Shown: positions 7,151-16,739 of the stretch, piece after piece
Layout of the letters: each line of letters starts with the position of its first letter
How positions within the stretch are numbered: the first letter of the stretch is position 1
Assembly (NCBI RefSeq): GCF_014905555.1
Contig: NZ_BNGS01000003.1
Location: forward strand, 310,001 to 374,000
Length of the DNA: 64,000 bases
Direction of reading: 5' to 3'
Source of the DNA: Streptomyces sp. Y2F8-2
Lineage (GTDB): Bacteria; Actinomycetota; Actinomycetes; Streptomycetales; Streptomycetaceae
Program-made: the position numbers and the translations under genes
Notes under the pieces: model-generated
What the model was told of the DNA's origin: nothing
What the model saw: the letters and a program-made list of their open reading frames with translations, nothing else
The model's database searches: none

Positions 7151-9661
7151 ATGAGCAGCCTCTTTGACGACAGCTTCCTGGCGGACCTCAAGGCCACTCC
7201 GGCCCACGAGGAGGAGCCCCCGCCGCCCGAGGACCAGCACGCTCCGGAGCCGGTTCCGGACGATCTGTTCGGCGGGAAGTTCGACCTGCCACCGGACAGG
7301 GACGCGTACTACCGCAACGGCGCGCACCGCCCTGCCGTCGACATGGCGGCGCTGCTGGAGGGGCTGAACGAGAACCAGCGCGCGGCCGTCGTGCACGCCG
7401 GTTCCCCGCTGCTCATCGTGGCCGGCGCCGGCTCCGGCAAGACGCGTGTGCTCACCCACCGCATCGCGTACCTGCTGGCCGAGCGGGGCGTCCACCCCGG
7501 GCAGATCCTCGCGATCACCTTCACCAACAAGGCCGCGGGCGAGATGAAGGAGCGGGTCGAGCAACTCGTCGGCCCGCGCGCGAACGCGATGTGGGTGATG
7601 ACCTTCCACAGCGCCTGCGTCCGCATCCTGCGCCGGGAGAGCAAGAAGCTCGGCTTCACGTCCTCCTTCTCCATCTACGACGCCGCCGACAGCAAGCGCC
7701 TGATGGCCCTCGTCTGCCGTGACCTGGACCTCGACCCCAAGCGCTTCCCGCCCAAGTCCTTCAGCGCCAAGATCTCCAACCTGAAGAACGAGCTGATCGA
7801 CGAGGAGGACTTCGCCGCCCAGGCGGCCGACGGTTTCGAGAAGACCCTCGCCCAGGCGTACGCGCTCTACCAGTCCCGGCTGCGCGAGGCGAACGCCCTC
7901 GACTTCGACGACCTGATCATGACGACGGTCAATCTGCTGCGCGCCTTCCCGGACGTCGCCGAGCACTACCGCCGCCGTTTCCGCCACGTCCTCGTCGACG
8001 AGTACCAGGACACCAACCACGCCCAGTACGCCCTGGTGCGCGAACTCGTGGGCACCCGCGCGCACGACGAGGACGTCCCGCCGAACGAGCACGACGTCCC
8101 GCCCGCCGAACTGTGCGTCGTCGGCGACGCCGACCAGTCGATCTACGCCTTCCGCGGCGCGACCATCCGCAACATCCTCCAGTTCGAGGAGGACTACCCG
8201 AACGCCACGACGATCCTGCTGGAGCAGAACTACCGCTCCACGCAGACGATCCTCTCCGCCGCCAACGCGGTCATCGAGCGCAACGAGTCCCGCCGTCCGA
8301 AGAACCTGTGGACCAACGCGGGCGCCGGTGCCCGGATCACCGGCTACGTCGCCGACACCGAGCACGACGAGGCGCAGTTCGTCGCCGACGAGATAGACCG
8401 CCTCACGGACGCGGGCGAGGCCAAGGCCGGGGACGTCGCCGTCTTCTACCGCACCAACGCCCAGTCCCGTGTCTTCGAAGAGGTCTTCATCCGCGTCGGC
8501 CTGCCCTACAAGGTCGTCGGCGGCGTCCGCTTCTACGAGCGCAAGGAGGTCCGGGACGTCCTGGCCTACCTGCGGGTGCTGGCGAACCCGGAGGACTCCG
8601 TTCCGCTGCGGCGCATCCTGAACGTGCCCAAGCGGGGCATCGGCGAGCGCGCCGAGGCGATGATCGACGCCCTCGCCCAGCGCGAGAAGATCAGCTTCTC
8701 GCAGGCGCTGCGCCGCGTCGACGAGGCGTACGGCATGGCGGCCCGCTCCACCAACGCGGTCAAGCGGTTCAACGCGCTGCTGGAGGAGCTGCGCACGATC
8801 GTGGAGTCGGGCGCCGGACCGGCCACGGTCCTCGAGGCCGTCCTCGAACGCACCGGCTACCTTGCCGAGTTGCAGTCCTCGACCGACCCTCAGGACGAGA
8901 CCCGGATCGAGAACCTTCAGGAACTCGCCGCCGTAGCCCTGGAGTTCGAACAGGAGCGCGGCGAGGGAGCGGAGACCGCAGGGGCTGCCGTCCCCGGCGG
9001 CACTCTGGCCGACTTCCTGGAGCAGGTCGCACTCGTCGCCGACTCCGATCAGATCCCCGACGGCGAAGAGGGCGACGGCGTCATCACGCTGATGACCCTG
9101 CACACCGCGAAGGGCCTCGAGTTCCCGGTGGTCTTCCTGACCGGCATGGAGGACGGCGTCTTCCCGCACATGCGCGCGCTCGGACAGACGAAGGAACTGG
9201 AAGAGGAGCGGCGCTTGGCGTACGTCGGCATCACGCGTGCGCGGGAGCGGCTCTACCTGACGCGGTCGGCCATGCGCAGCGCCTGGGGCCAGCCGTCGTA
9301 CAACCCGCCCTCGCGGTTCCTGGAGGAGATCCCGGAGCAGCACGTGGAGTGGAAGCGGAAGGGTGGTTCCTTCGCGGCGCCGTCGTCCGGGCCGCTCTCG
9401 GGGGTGGCGGCCTCGCTGTCGTCGTCCCGTTCGCGCTCGTCGGCGGCGGGTGCGTCCGGGTTCGCCACGCGCCGGGGCGGTATGACGGAGCGGCCGGTGG
9501 TCTCGCTGGCGGTGGGCGACCGTGTCACCCATGACCAGTTCGGCCTCGGGACGGTCGTCGCTGTGAAGGGCACGGGGTCGAACGCGGAGGCGACGATCGA
9601 CTTCGGGGATGAGAAGCCGAAGCGGCTGTTGCTGCGGTACGCGCCGGTGGAGAAGCTGTAG
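7151..9661 (+). CDS. pcrA: ATP-dependent DNA helicase PcrA/UvrD
   Basis: 836 residues, a full-length SF1A 3'-5' helicase. Motifs in order: Q-motif LNENQRAAV (about residue 72), Walker A VAGAGSGKTRVLTHR (about 94-108), Ia TFTNKAAGEMKERV, Walker B DEYQDTN, motif III VVGDADQSIYAFRGA, IV QNYRSTQTIL, V TLHTAKGLEFPVVF, VI YVGITRARERLYLTRS. The N-terminal 70 residues are acidic/proline-rich and the C-terminus has a DRVTHDQFGLGTVV tail, a Tudor-like region that contacts RNA polymerase in PcrA family proteins. It acts in DNA repair and conflict resolution. A DNA-damage type promoter stands immediately upstream. Confidence 0.97.
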   Translation: MSSLFDDSFLADLKATPAHEEEPPPPEDQHAPEPVPDDLFGGKFDLPPDRDAYYRNGAHRPAVDMAALLEGLNENQRAAVVHAGSPLLIVAGAGSGKTRVLTHRIAYLLAERGVHPGQILAITFTNKAAGEMKERVEQLVGPRANAMWVMTFHSACVRILRRESKKLGFTSSFSIYDAADSKRLMALVCRDLDLDPKRFPPKSFSAKISNLKNELIDEEDFAAQAADGFEKTLAQAYALYQSRLREANALDFDDLIMTTVNLLRAFPDVAEHYRRRFRHVLVDEYQDTNHAQYALVRELVGTRAHDEDVPPNEHDVPPAELCVVGDADQSIYAFRGATIRNILQFEEDYPNATTILLEQNYRSTQTILSAANAVIERNESRRPKNLWTNAGAGARITGYVADTEHDEAQFVADEIDRLTDAGEAKAGDVAVFYRTNAQSRVFEEVFIRVGLPYKVVGGVRFYERKEVRDVLAYLRVLANPEDSVPLRRILNVPKRGIGERAEAMIDALAQREKISFSQALRRVDEAYGMAARSTNAVKRFNALLEELRTIVESGAGPATVLEAVLERTGYLAELQSSTDPQDETRIENLQELAAVALEFEQERGEGAETAGAAVPGGTLADFLEQVALVADSDQIPDGEEGDGVITLMTLHTAKGLEFPVVFLTGMEDGVFPHMRALGQTKELEEERRLAYVGITRARERLYLTRSAMRSAWGQPSYNPPSRFLEEIPEQHVEWKRKGGSFAAPSSGPLSGVAASLSSSRSRSSAAGASGFATRRGGMTERPVVSLAVGDRVTHDQFGLGTVVAVKGTGSNAEATIDFGDEKPKRLLLRYAPVEKL

Positions 9662-9779
9662 CTCCGCTTCCGGGCCCTCGCTGAACGGCGGGGGCTCGTC
9701 GCGGCGTCGGTCGGTCTGGTGAGCCGGTCGACAACCGGTCGTTCGGGGGAGCCGGTCGGCCGGGTCGAGCCCGAGCCGG

Positions 9780-11303
9780 TCAGGTGGGGTCGAGCCCGTG
9801 GCTGCGCAGCCACGGCAGCGGGTCTATCGCGGCGCCTCCGCTGGGTCGCACCTCGAAGTGGAGGTGCGGGCCCGTGGAGTTGCCCGAGTTGCCGGAGTAC
9901 GCGATCGGCTCACCGGCCTTCACGGTCGTACCGGACGGCACCCGGTAGCTGGACAGGTGGCAGTACCAGGTCTGCGTGCCGTCCTTGGCGGTCAGGATCA
10001 GCATGTTGCCGTACGCGCTGTTCCACTTGGTCTGCACGGTGCCGTCGGTAGCGGCCATCACCGTCGTCCCGTACGCCACCGGGAAGTCGATGCCGGTGTG
10101 CACGGACATCCAGTTGACACCCGCCTGGCCGAAGTAGGCGCTGAGGCCCCTCTGCAGGACCGGCAGCGCGAACTTGGGGCGAAGCCGCTCCTTGAGCGCC
10201 GCCTCGGCCGCCGCCTTCTTCTGCTCGGCCACTTGCTGGGCCTTGAGGTCGATACGTTCCTGGGTGCGACTGGCCCGGTCCGCGAAGTCGTTGGCGTCGG
10301 CGGAGAGGTTCGCGAGCTGGGAATCCAGCTTCTTGTTGGCGGCGGACGGCTTCACCGGTGTGTCGGCGGCGCTCGCCGTGATGTCCTTGCCGTCGTCTCC
10401 GCCCACACCGACGGTCGCCGCGGCGACCCCGGCGACCCCCATGACACACACCGACGGCACCGCGACCGTGAGCAGCGCGGACCGCCTCGCCGGGGTGCGA
10501 CGCCGGGAACGGCTCGCGGCGCGGGATGCGGCACGCGCGGGCGGGAGGGGTGTGTGCTCTTCCTGGTCGTCGAGCAGCGAGACGTCGTCGGCCGCTCCTG
10601 ACGGGGCGTCGTCGTCGGTGCGCCGCTCGGACGGGAGCTGATCGAAGGTGGCGGTGGCTGCCTGGTGTTCGAAGGGCTCGGCGCCGGCGAAGGGGTCGGG
10701 GACGGCGTGCTCGAAGCCGCCGGTAGCCGCATGTTCCGACTCGTGTTCTGGGTTTCCCCCCGAGTTCCACTGCGTGGCGTCGTACGTGCCCGTGTCGAAG
10801 GTCTGCGTGCCCCACTCCCACTGCTGGGTGAAGACCGCCGACTGCTCCGCCTCGAGCCAGGCCTGCGCGTCCCACTGGCCGGTGGCGTCGGGGGCCTGGG
10901 CCTGCGCGGGAATGGCGGCCAGCTGCTGGTATCCCGTCGCCCACGCCGCCGTGTCATGGGCGCCGGTGTCGAACGCGGCGTGATGCTGGGCGGCGTACGG
11001 GTCGTAGTGCAGCGCCTGGTGCGTGCCGGTGCCGAAGGTCTCGTGGCTGCCGGTGTCGTGGCTGCCGGTGGACCACTGGCCGGTGTCGTACGAACCGGTC
11101 CCGCCGTCACCCGGAAGGTCGCCGAAGAGGGGATCGGTCGCGAAGGTCGCGGTGGAGTCGGCGTAGGTCGCGGTGGAGTCGGCGTAGGTCGTGAACTCAC
11201 CGTACTGGCCACCCTGCGGGCCGTACGGCGCGTACTGCGCCGAGGCGGCATCGGGGGCCGGAGCCGGGGGAGTTGCGGTCCCCGACGGGTGACGGTCGTG
11301 CAC
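9780..11303 (-). CDS. M23-family metallopeptidase with long low-complexity N-terminus
   Basis: 507 residues from GTG 11303 (AAAGAGAAG upstream). Residues 1-about 250 are low complexity, rich in Tyr/Thr/Gly/Asp/Gln with repeated YADSTAT and DTG/STG units. An Ala/Arg-rich stretch and one membrane helix (TVAVPSVCVMGVAGVAAATV) follow, then a coiled coil (about 350-390), then a C-terminal M23 domain with zinc-binding HTGIDFP and GPHLHFEV. The cytoplasmic low-complexity tail, membrane anchor, coiled coil and outside lysostaphin-like endopeptidase fit a cell-wall remodelling enzyme. It converges with pcrA across 118 bp; three GAGCCGGTC copies (9721, 9749, 9773) lie there. Confidence 0.92.
   Translation of the reverse strand: MHDRHPSGTATPPAPAPDAASAQYAPYGPQGGQYGEFTTYADSTATYADSTATFATDPLFGDLPGDGGTGSYDTGQWSTGSHDTGSHETFGTGTHQALHYDPYAAQHHAAFDTGAHDTAAWATGYQQLAAIPAQAQAPDATGQWDAQAWLEAEQSAVFTQQWEWGTQTFDTGTYDATQWNSGGNPEHESEHAATGGFEHAVPDPFAGAEPFEHQAATATFDQLPSERRTDDDAPSGAADDVSLLDDQEEHTPLPPARAASRAASRSRRRTPARRSALLTVAVPSVCVMGVAGVAAATVGVGGDDGKDITASAADTPVKPSAANKKLDSQLANLSADANDFADRASRTQERIDLKAQQVAEQKKAAAEAALKERLRPKFALPVLQRGLSAYFGQAGVNWMSVHTGIDFPVAYGTTVMAATDGTVQTKWNSAYGNMLILTAKDGTQTWYCHLSSYRVPSGTTVKAGEPIAYSGNSGNSTGPHLHFEVRPSGGAAIDPLPWLRSHGLDPT
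11146..11187 (-). repeat. 21-bp perfect tandem duplication inside the M23 gene
   Basis: Two identical 21-bp copies (11146-11166 and 11167-11187) encode the heptapeptide YADSTAT twice in the N-terminal low-complexity tail. The unit is a multiple of three, so copy number can vary without breaking the frame. Confidence 0.9.
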
Positions 11304-11605
11304 CGACTTCTCTTTCGCCTCGACAACAAGGGCTGCCAGAGCAGTGCGGCGACTGTACCCGGCAGTACGCGGGCGCGACAATCTTCCGCAGGTTTCCGGT
11401 GGGCAGGAAACGGGCATTCGGCCGTGTTTCGGGGGTCACCGCACAAGGCCTTGGTGCTGCGTTCGATGAATGTTCGAGTACATGCGGGTGTCGGGGAGGT
11501 GAGGGCGGCTGTGCTGGTGCCGTGCCGAGCGCGAGTATCGGGTGGCCGGACGCCGGGTCGGGAGCGGACGCCGGGCGCTGTGTCAGGCGTGGCGCGCGGC
11601 GGGGC
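11304..11605. other. intergenic region between M23 peptidase and lipase
   Basis: 302 bp without a supported gene. On the minus strand a TACAGT hexamer about 50 bp before the M23 start is a plausible -10 element. A small inverted repeat GTTTCC/GGAAAC lies at about 11392-11411. I looked for a c-di-AMP riboswitch because M23 genes in Streptomyces may carry one and did not see it. Confidence 0.5.
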
Positions 11606-12463
11606 TCACGCCACCGTCAGGCCGCCGGTGTGGGCCGCGGCCGCCGTCGGCTCCTCGAGATCCAGGGCCTGCCGTATCCCGGCCGCGACCGCGGGGTGTA
11701 CCGGCAGGGCCAGATGGCCGATGCCGCTCACCCGAATGTTCTGCGCGACCAGGTCCGGATGGTCGACGCACGCCGCCTCGAGCGGATCCATCAGCGGGTC
11801 CAGATCGCTCCAGAAGCTCACGAAGTGCGTACGGCAGCCGGGCGCCGGCTCACGCAGCTCCTCGATCAGCTCCGAGCCCGGACGCATCTGGCGGACGATG
11901 GGGTGCGCGTTCGCGAGCGGGGCGACGCGGGTGCCGGAGTGGGGTGTACCGAGTGTGACGAGCCTGCGGACGCGGAGGTCGCCACCGAGCCGCTGCACGT
12001 AATACCGGGCGATCAGACCGCCCAGGCTGTGTCCGACGATGTCCACCTGTCGCTGGCCGGTGCGCTCGCAGATCTCCTCCACATGACGGCCGAGCAGCTC
12101 GGCCGCGATGCGGATGTCACACGTCAGCGGAGAGTAATTCAGCGACTCGATGTGCTGACGGCCGTGCTGTGCGAGGTTCCGGCGCAGGAGGACGAAGACC
12201 GAGCGGTTGTCGATGAACCCGTGCAGCAGGATCACCGGAGGCTTGGCCTCGGTGGGGAGCGTGGTGGTGTCCGGAGGGGGCGGGAGCGGGGCGCAACGGC
12301 GCTCCTGGATGATTCCCGACGGGTAGAGGAGCACATGTCCGGCGAGGATCGCCAGCTCCAGGGCGGTCGCCTTCAGCAGCGCGATGGAGAGTCCGGCCAG
12401 TCTGCTGGGGAACAGGCGCTGGCACAGCGGAACCAGAGGCTCTACTACCCCGGTGACCTTCAT
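11606..12463 (-). CDS. secreted or membrane-associated lipase/esterase (alpha/beta hydrolase)
   Basis: 285 residues from ATG 12463, preceded by GGGAGGT. A hydrophobic N-terminal segment (about residues 20-45) suggests membrane insertion or export. The alpha/beta hydrolase core shows the oxyanion region VILLHGFIDN, nucleophile elbow GHSLGG with S146, Asp in FVSFWSDLDPLMDP and His in SGIGHLALP. The pattern RYYVQRLGGDLRV and VTLGTPHSGT is typical of Streptomyces class 2 lipases. Substrate is not determinable. Upstream ATGs extend the frame to 12793 but the added residues are Arg/Pro-rich and unlikely to be protein. Confidence 0.88.
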   Translation of the reverse strand: MKVTGVVEPLVPLCQRLFPSRLAGLSIALLKATALELAILAGHVLLYPSGIIQERRCAPLPPPPDTTTLPTEAKPPVILLHGFIDNRSVFVLLRRNLAQHGRQHIESLNYSPLTCDIRIAAELLGRHVEEICERTGQRQVDIVGHSLGGLIARYYVQRLGGDLRVRRLVTLGTPHSGTRVAPLANAHPIVRQMRPGSELIEELREPAPGCRTHFVSFWSDLDPLMDPLEAACVDHPDLVAQNIRVSGIGHLALPVHPAVAAGIRQALDLEEPTAAAAHTGGLTVA

Positions 12464-13108
12464 TGGCCGACCTCCCGTCGGCACGCGCGAGGACGTCTCC
12501 GTGCCCCCGTGTGCCCTCATGGAAAGCCGTGGCGGTGGCCTGTGGGGCAGGTGCCGCGGGTACGGCCGTGCCGCGGGTGCGGCGCGTACGGCGCCGGTGA
12601 CGCGACGGGCGCCGTTTTCGTCGTGGTGACATGAACCCGCCCGTCCTCCTGGCGCGGTGTCCCGTCCTCCTCGTACGGGTGGTGCTCCCCGCTTTCGTGC
12701 CCTTGCATTCCTTTCGCCGGCGCACCCCACCACCACGGCGCCCCGCTGGTGGGGCGGTGGTGCGGCCGCCTTGGTGCGGCTCTCCTTGCGCACGATCCCC
12801 TCGGTCCACGGCGCTCGAGCCGCTGCCGCGGCGCGTGTGCCGCGGGGAGGGGGGACCCTGCGCGGCGAACGTGTCCCATTGTGTGATTTCCCCCTCGGTC
12901 ACCACCGTGAAACTGCCGGTTGCGGGATGCTGGCGATAACGTTCGTTCACTTCCCGGGTCGGTACGGCGCGGGGCGCCGGTGCCGGCGGGGCCGATCCGC
13001 CGGTTCGAGGCGTGCCGACCGTGCGGTCCGTGTGTCCGCCGGTGCGGTGATGTGGCGGCAGGCGGTCCATCGGTACAGGGTGTGTGTAGTCGCTTCATGG
13101 AGGCAGTG
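12464..13108. other. 645-bp intergenic region with no supported gene
   Basis: Several open frames of 100-300 codons cross this stretch on both strands, but all are Arg/Pro/Ala-rich, lack a Shine-Dalgarno sequence and match no family I recognise. It contains an 11-bp direct repeat GTGCCGCGGGT (about 12549 and 12569) and a GATAACGTT segment near 12935 that could be part of the icmB promoter. It must hold the promoters of the lipase (minus) and icmB (plus). Confidence 0.4.
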
Positions 13109-13525
<417 letters not shown>

Positions 13526-13583
13526 CGCTCCGTAGCCGTCGTCGTCGCGCCTGCGCAGGTGCCACCTGGCGGAGGCCGGGCAC

Positions 13584-13605
13584 AGCCCGCCGGCCGCGGC
13601 GGGCT
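13584..13605. terminator. hairpin between convergent icmB and DUF5691 gene
   Basis: A perfect 8-bp stem, AGCCCGCC/GGCGGGCT, with a 6-nt loop between two convergent genes. It can serve both directions. There is no T-tract, as is usual for Streptomyces. Confidence 0.5.
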
Positions 13606-13654
13606 GATCGGCGTCTGACGCGGAGGGACCGAGGGGCTGGGGTGGGCCCACGGC

Positions 13655-15277
13655 TCACGCACCCCGCAGTTCCTCCGCCATCGCCGCCCGCAGCCGCAGC
13701 GTCGTCGTCAGACGCTGGAACGCCTCCGCCCAGTAGCCGCCCGCACCGGGCGACGCGTCCTCCGGCTCGTCCGGTATCGCCGTCAGCGCGTCCAGGCGGC
13801 TCGCCTCCGCCGGGTCCAGGCACCGCTCCGCCAGCCCCATCACCCCGCTGAAGCTCCACGGGTAACTTCCGGCGTCCCGCGCGATGTTGAGGGCGTCGAC
13901 GACGGCCCGGCCCAGGGGAGCGGCCCAGGGCACAGCGCACACCCCGAGGAGCTGGAACGCCTCCGACAGGCCGTGCGTGGCGATGAACCCGGCGACCCAG
14001 TCGGCCCGGTCCCCGGGAGCCAGCGTCGACAGCAGCTTCGCCCGCTCGGCCAGGGACACCGCCCCCGGGCCCGCGGCCTCCGGTGCGGACGGCGGGCCGA
14101 GCAGGGCCCGGGACCATGCGGCGTCCCGCTGCCGTACCGCCGCCCGGCACCAGGCCGCGTGCAGTTCGCTCCGCCAGTCGTCGGCCACCGGCAGAGCGAC
14201 GATCTCCTCCGGCGTACGCCCCCCGAGCCGCGCCGGCCATGTGCCGAGCGGCGCGGCCTCCACCAACTGGCCGAGCCACCACGACCGTTCACCTCGTCCC
14301 GCCGGTGGCTTCGGCACCACCCCGTCGCGCTCCATGCCCGGATCGCACTCGTGCGGCGCCTCGACCGCGATCACCGGCTCCCCCTGCGTGGGGTCGACGG
14401 CGACGCAGGCCGCCGCCCGCGCCGCCATCCGCCCGGCCAGAGCCGAATCCGGCAGTGCGGACAGCAACTCCGCCGCCGTCGCCCGCACATTGCGGCTGCG
14501 GTCGGAAAGCGCCTGCTCCAGGAAGGGCTCGTCCGCCGGCTGAAGTCCCGTGCGCAGCGAGTCGAGGAACATCAGGCGGTCCTCGGCCCGCTCCGTCGCC
14601 CAGGTGCCGGCCAGCAGGTCCCGGGCGAGAGCGGGGTGCTGAGCGCGGAGCGAGGTGAGCAGGGCCACCCGCTCGGCGAACAGGCCCTCCTGCCACAGTC
14701 GGCGGACGCGGTCCGGCTCCTGAGGCGGCGGCAGGTCGGAACCGCCGCCGGGCACGGAGCGCAGCGCGAAACGCCACTCCGGGTTCATCCGGGCCAGCCA
14801 CAGGGCGCGCGGGCCGGCGAAGGCCAGCGCCGCCGGTCGCAGATCCGTGCGGGCGCGGGCCGCGTCCAGCAGCGCCGGCAGCGCCTGCGGGGGTGGCGCG
14901 TAGCCGCGTTCGTTGGCCAGCGCCAGCCACTGCGGCAGCAACTCCATCAGGTCGGGTGCGGCCCCCCGGCGGCCGCCGCCGCCCGTGCCGGGGCGGTCCG
15001 ACAGCAGCAGGGCCAGTCTGCGGGCCGCCGCGGGCGGCAGCGGTGGGCGGGGGTCCGCCGCCGCGGGCTCCGGGCGCGGTCCGGCCGGTGCGGGGCGCAG
15101 CCCGGCCCTGCGGCGGACGGTCTCCACGGCGGCCAGGTCCAGCAGCGCGGCCGAAGCCTGCGGGCCGGACGGCAGCCAGGGCGGGGTGCGCCGGTCGGTG
15201 CCCAGCAGGGCCACCGTGACAAGCTCCTCCCAGGGCACGGCGGGGGACGTGCCCGGGAGAGCGGGAGTCGCATTCAT
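13655..15277 (-). CDS. DUF5691 domain protein
   Basis: 540 residues from ATG 15277 with GAAGGGG upstream. It has the DUF5691 start pattern WEELVTVALLGTDRR and then largely helical, HEAT-like Leu/Ala/Arg-rich sequence, for example LEQALSDRSRNVRATAAELLSALPDSALAGR, which looks like a repeat array. No catalytic motif or membrane segment is visible. It lies 41 bp after the SWIM gene in the same direction, so the two form an operon. Together with the divergent MoxR ATPase, DUF5682 and VWA genes it forms a co-occurring gene group that I recall from many bacteria; its function is unknown. Confidence 0.85.
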   Translation of the reverse strand: MNATPALPGTSPAVPWEELVTVALLGTDRRTPPWLPSGPQASAALLDLAAVETVRRRAGLRPAPAGPRPEPAAADPRPPLPPAAARRLALLLSDRPGTGGGGRRGAAPDLMELLPQWLALANERGYAPPPQALPALLDAARARTDLRPAALAFAGPRALWLARMNPEWRFALRSVPGGGSDLPPPQEPDRVRRLWQEGLFAERVALLTSLRAQHPALARDLLAGTWATERAEDRLMFLDSLRTGLQPADEPFLEQALSDRSRNVRATAAELLSALPDSALAGRMAARAAACVAVDPTQGEPVIAVEAPHECDPGMERDGVVPKPPAGRGERSWWLGQLVEAAPLGTWPARLGGRTPEEIVALPVADDWRSELHAAWCRAAVRQRDAAWSRALLGPPSAPEAAGPGAVSLAERAKLLSTLAPGDRADWVAGFIATHGLSEAFQLLGVCAVPWAAPLGRAVVDALNIARDAGSYPWSFSGVMGLAERCLDPAEASRLDALTAIPDEPEDASPGAGGYWAEAFQRLTTTLRLRAAMAEELRGA

Positions 15278-15318
15278 GTCGGCCCCTTCCGGGTCGGTAC
15301 CGAGTCGCTCGGATGTCG

Positions 15319-16671
15319 TCAGCACAGCGGGACCGCCTCTCCGGCACCCTCCGGCCAGGCGGTGAGCGGAGTGAAGCCGCGGTGGCCGCACTCGCCGAAG
15401 ACCGTGACCGGAGCACCGCCCGACAGCGCGACCAGCCGCCACAGGCCCGGTCGGGTGCCCGCCGACGGCGTCAGCGGCAGCGCCGTGCCGCCGTGCGCGT
15501 CCGCCAGTTGCCAGGAGCCGTCCAGCGGGGTCGGTATGACCCGGCCCAGCGTCACGGGGTACGAGTCCAGCCACGGGTCGGTCCGGAGGGCTTCCCCGTA
15601 CCGCGCCGCCGCGTCCGCAGTGGTCACGCCCGGCGGTCTGGTCGCCGCCGGGGCCGGGGGCGTGAACTGCTCACCCAGCGCCGCCCGCAGCTGCCCCGCG
15701 CCCGGGTAGGGCGACACATCGGCCTCGAAGGCCAGCCCCATCGGCAGGGACAGCTCCGGCGCGCGCCCTGCCGCTCCATAGGAAAGCAGGAGCACCGTGC
15801 GGTCGGACTTCTCCCCGTACAGCCAGATCCGGCGTGTGGTCAGCCGGCCGTCCGAGGTGTCGTACTGCGCCAGCACCAGCCAGCGGTCGCGGACGGGCGG
15901 GCTGTCGGGCGAACCCGCCAGGCCGACGCGCGAACGGACCGTCGCCGCCAGCGCCTGCGGCAGCCGTTCACGCCTCAGCCAGCCCTGGTCCAGCAGGTGC
16001 AGCAGCGCGCACTCCTCCAGCAACCGCACCGGCCAGCCCGGCCCCGACGCCGGGAGCGCCCCCAACTCCCGCACCCGCCCGGCGAGTCCCGGAGCCTGCG
16101 CGTCCACCATGCGGGCCGCCGTCTCCTCCCACAGCCCGTACCCAGCCTGCTCGGCCGTGGCCAGGCCGCCGCGCAGCAGGTCCGCCAGGCGCTGCTCCAG
16201 CTCCGTCGCCCCCGCCGTGATCCGCTCGGCCCGTCGCTCCGCCCTGCGCCGGGCCGCCTCCGGATCGGCGGACGCGGCAGACGGGGAACCACCGGCCGCC
16301 CGCTTCTCCTGTGCACGCCGACGGCGCCCCTTGACCCACTGCTCCGCCCAGTCGGGCTCCTGTCCCCGCGGCACCGCGCCGTCCCCGCCCGCCCAGAGCA
16401 GCAGCAGGCCCAGCGCGTGCTTGCACGGGAACTTCCGGCTCGGGCAACTGCACTTGTAGGCAGGCCCGGCCGCGTCCGCGATGTCGACGACCGTCTGATA
16501 CGGCTTGCTGCCACTGCCCTTGCACAGCCCCCACACCGTCCCCTCGTCGGAACTGCCCGCCTCCGACCACGGCCCGGCCGTGCCGAGTTTGCTTCCCGCT
16601 TTGCGTGACGCCGCATCAGGTGCCAGTGCCAGCACCTGCTCCGCGGTCCAGCGCTCCCCCAGCCAAGTCAT
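15319..16671 (-). CDS. SWIM zinc-finger protein
   Basis: 450 residues. The SWIM zinc finger CxCx6CxH is complete: C74, C76, C83 and H85 in YKCSCPSRKFPCKHALG. SWIM domains bind DNA or proteins. The rest is a predicted soluble protein with an Arg/Ala-rich helical linker (about 105-150) and a C-terminal beta-rich part. ATG 16671 lies 7 nt after a TACCGT -10 element, so the mRNA would be leaderless, which explains the missing Shine-Dalgarno sequence. First gene of the minus-strand half of the five-gene cassette. Confidence 0.88.
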   Translation of the reverse strand: MTWLGERWTAEQVLALAPDAASRKAGSKLGTAGPWSEAGSSDEGTVWGLCKGSGSKPYQTVVDIADAAGPAYKCSCPSRKFPCKHALGLLLLWAGGDGAVPRGQEPDWAEQWVKGRRRRAQEKRAAGGSPSAASADPEAARRRAERRAERITAGATELEQRLADLLRGGLATAEQAGYGLWEETAARMVDAQAPGLAGRVRELGALPASGPGWPVRLLEECALLHLLDQGWLRRERLPQALAATVRSRVGLAGSPDSPPVRDRWLVLAQYDTSDGRLTTRRIWLYGEKSDRTVLLLSYGAAGRAPELSLPMGLAFEADVSPYPGAGQLRAALGEQFTPPAPAATRPPGVTTADAAARYGEALRTDPWLDSYPVTLGRVIPTPLDGSWQLADAHGGTALPLTPSAGTRPGLWRLVALSGGAPVTVFGECGHRGFTPLTAWPEGAGEAVPLC

Positions 16672-16678
16672 GTCGTCG

Positions 16679-16701
16679 ACGGTAGGTCCCGGCACTGACA
16701 A
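16679..16701 (-). promoter_or_regulatory. PafBC/RecA-NDp-type promoter of SWIM-DUF5691 operon
   Basis: On the minus strand, TTGTCAGTG (16701-16693), an exact 8-nt spacer, then TACCGT (16684-16679), a full match to TTGTCRGTG-N8-TAnnnT. Seven bases separate TACCGT from the SWIM ATG, so the start codon would be at the transcription start. The TTGTCAGTG arm is part of a perfect 10-bp inverted repeat with the plus-strand copy. Confidence 0.72.
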
Positions 16702-16739
16702 TCGACCCTCGCGACGGCGTTCGCGCAGGTCACCACGCA

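Noticed and set aside
5942..9532. 1196-codon minus-strand frame across pcrA
   Set aside because: Only its last 325 codons look like protein (TDT transporter). The rest is the antisense shadow of pcrA, with Val/Gly/Arg-biased composition and no domain.
11460..11482. LexA-like box near TTCGATGAATGTTCGA
   Set aside because: The TTCGA units are in direct, not inverted, orientation and do not fit GAACN4GTTC.
12117..13070. Possible gene on the minus strand across the icmB upstream region
   Set aside because: No Shine-Dalgarno sequence, low-complexity Arg/Pro/Thr content, overlaps the lipase start in a different frame.
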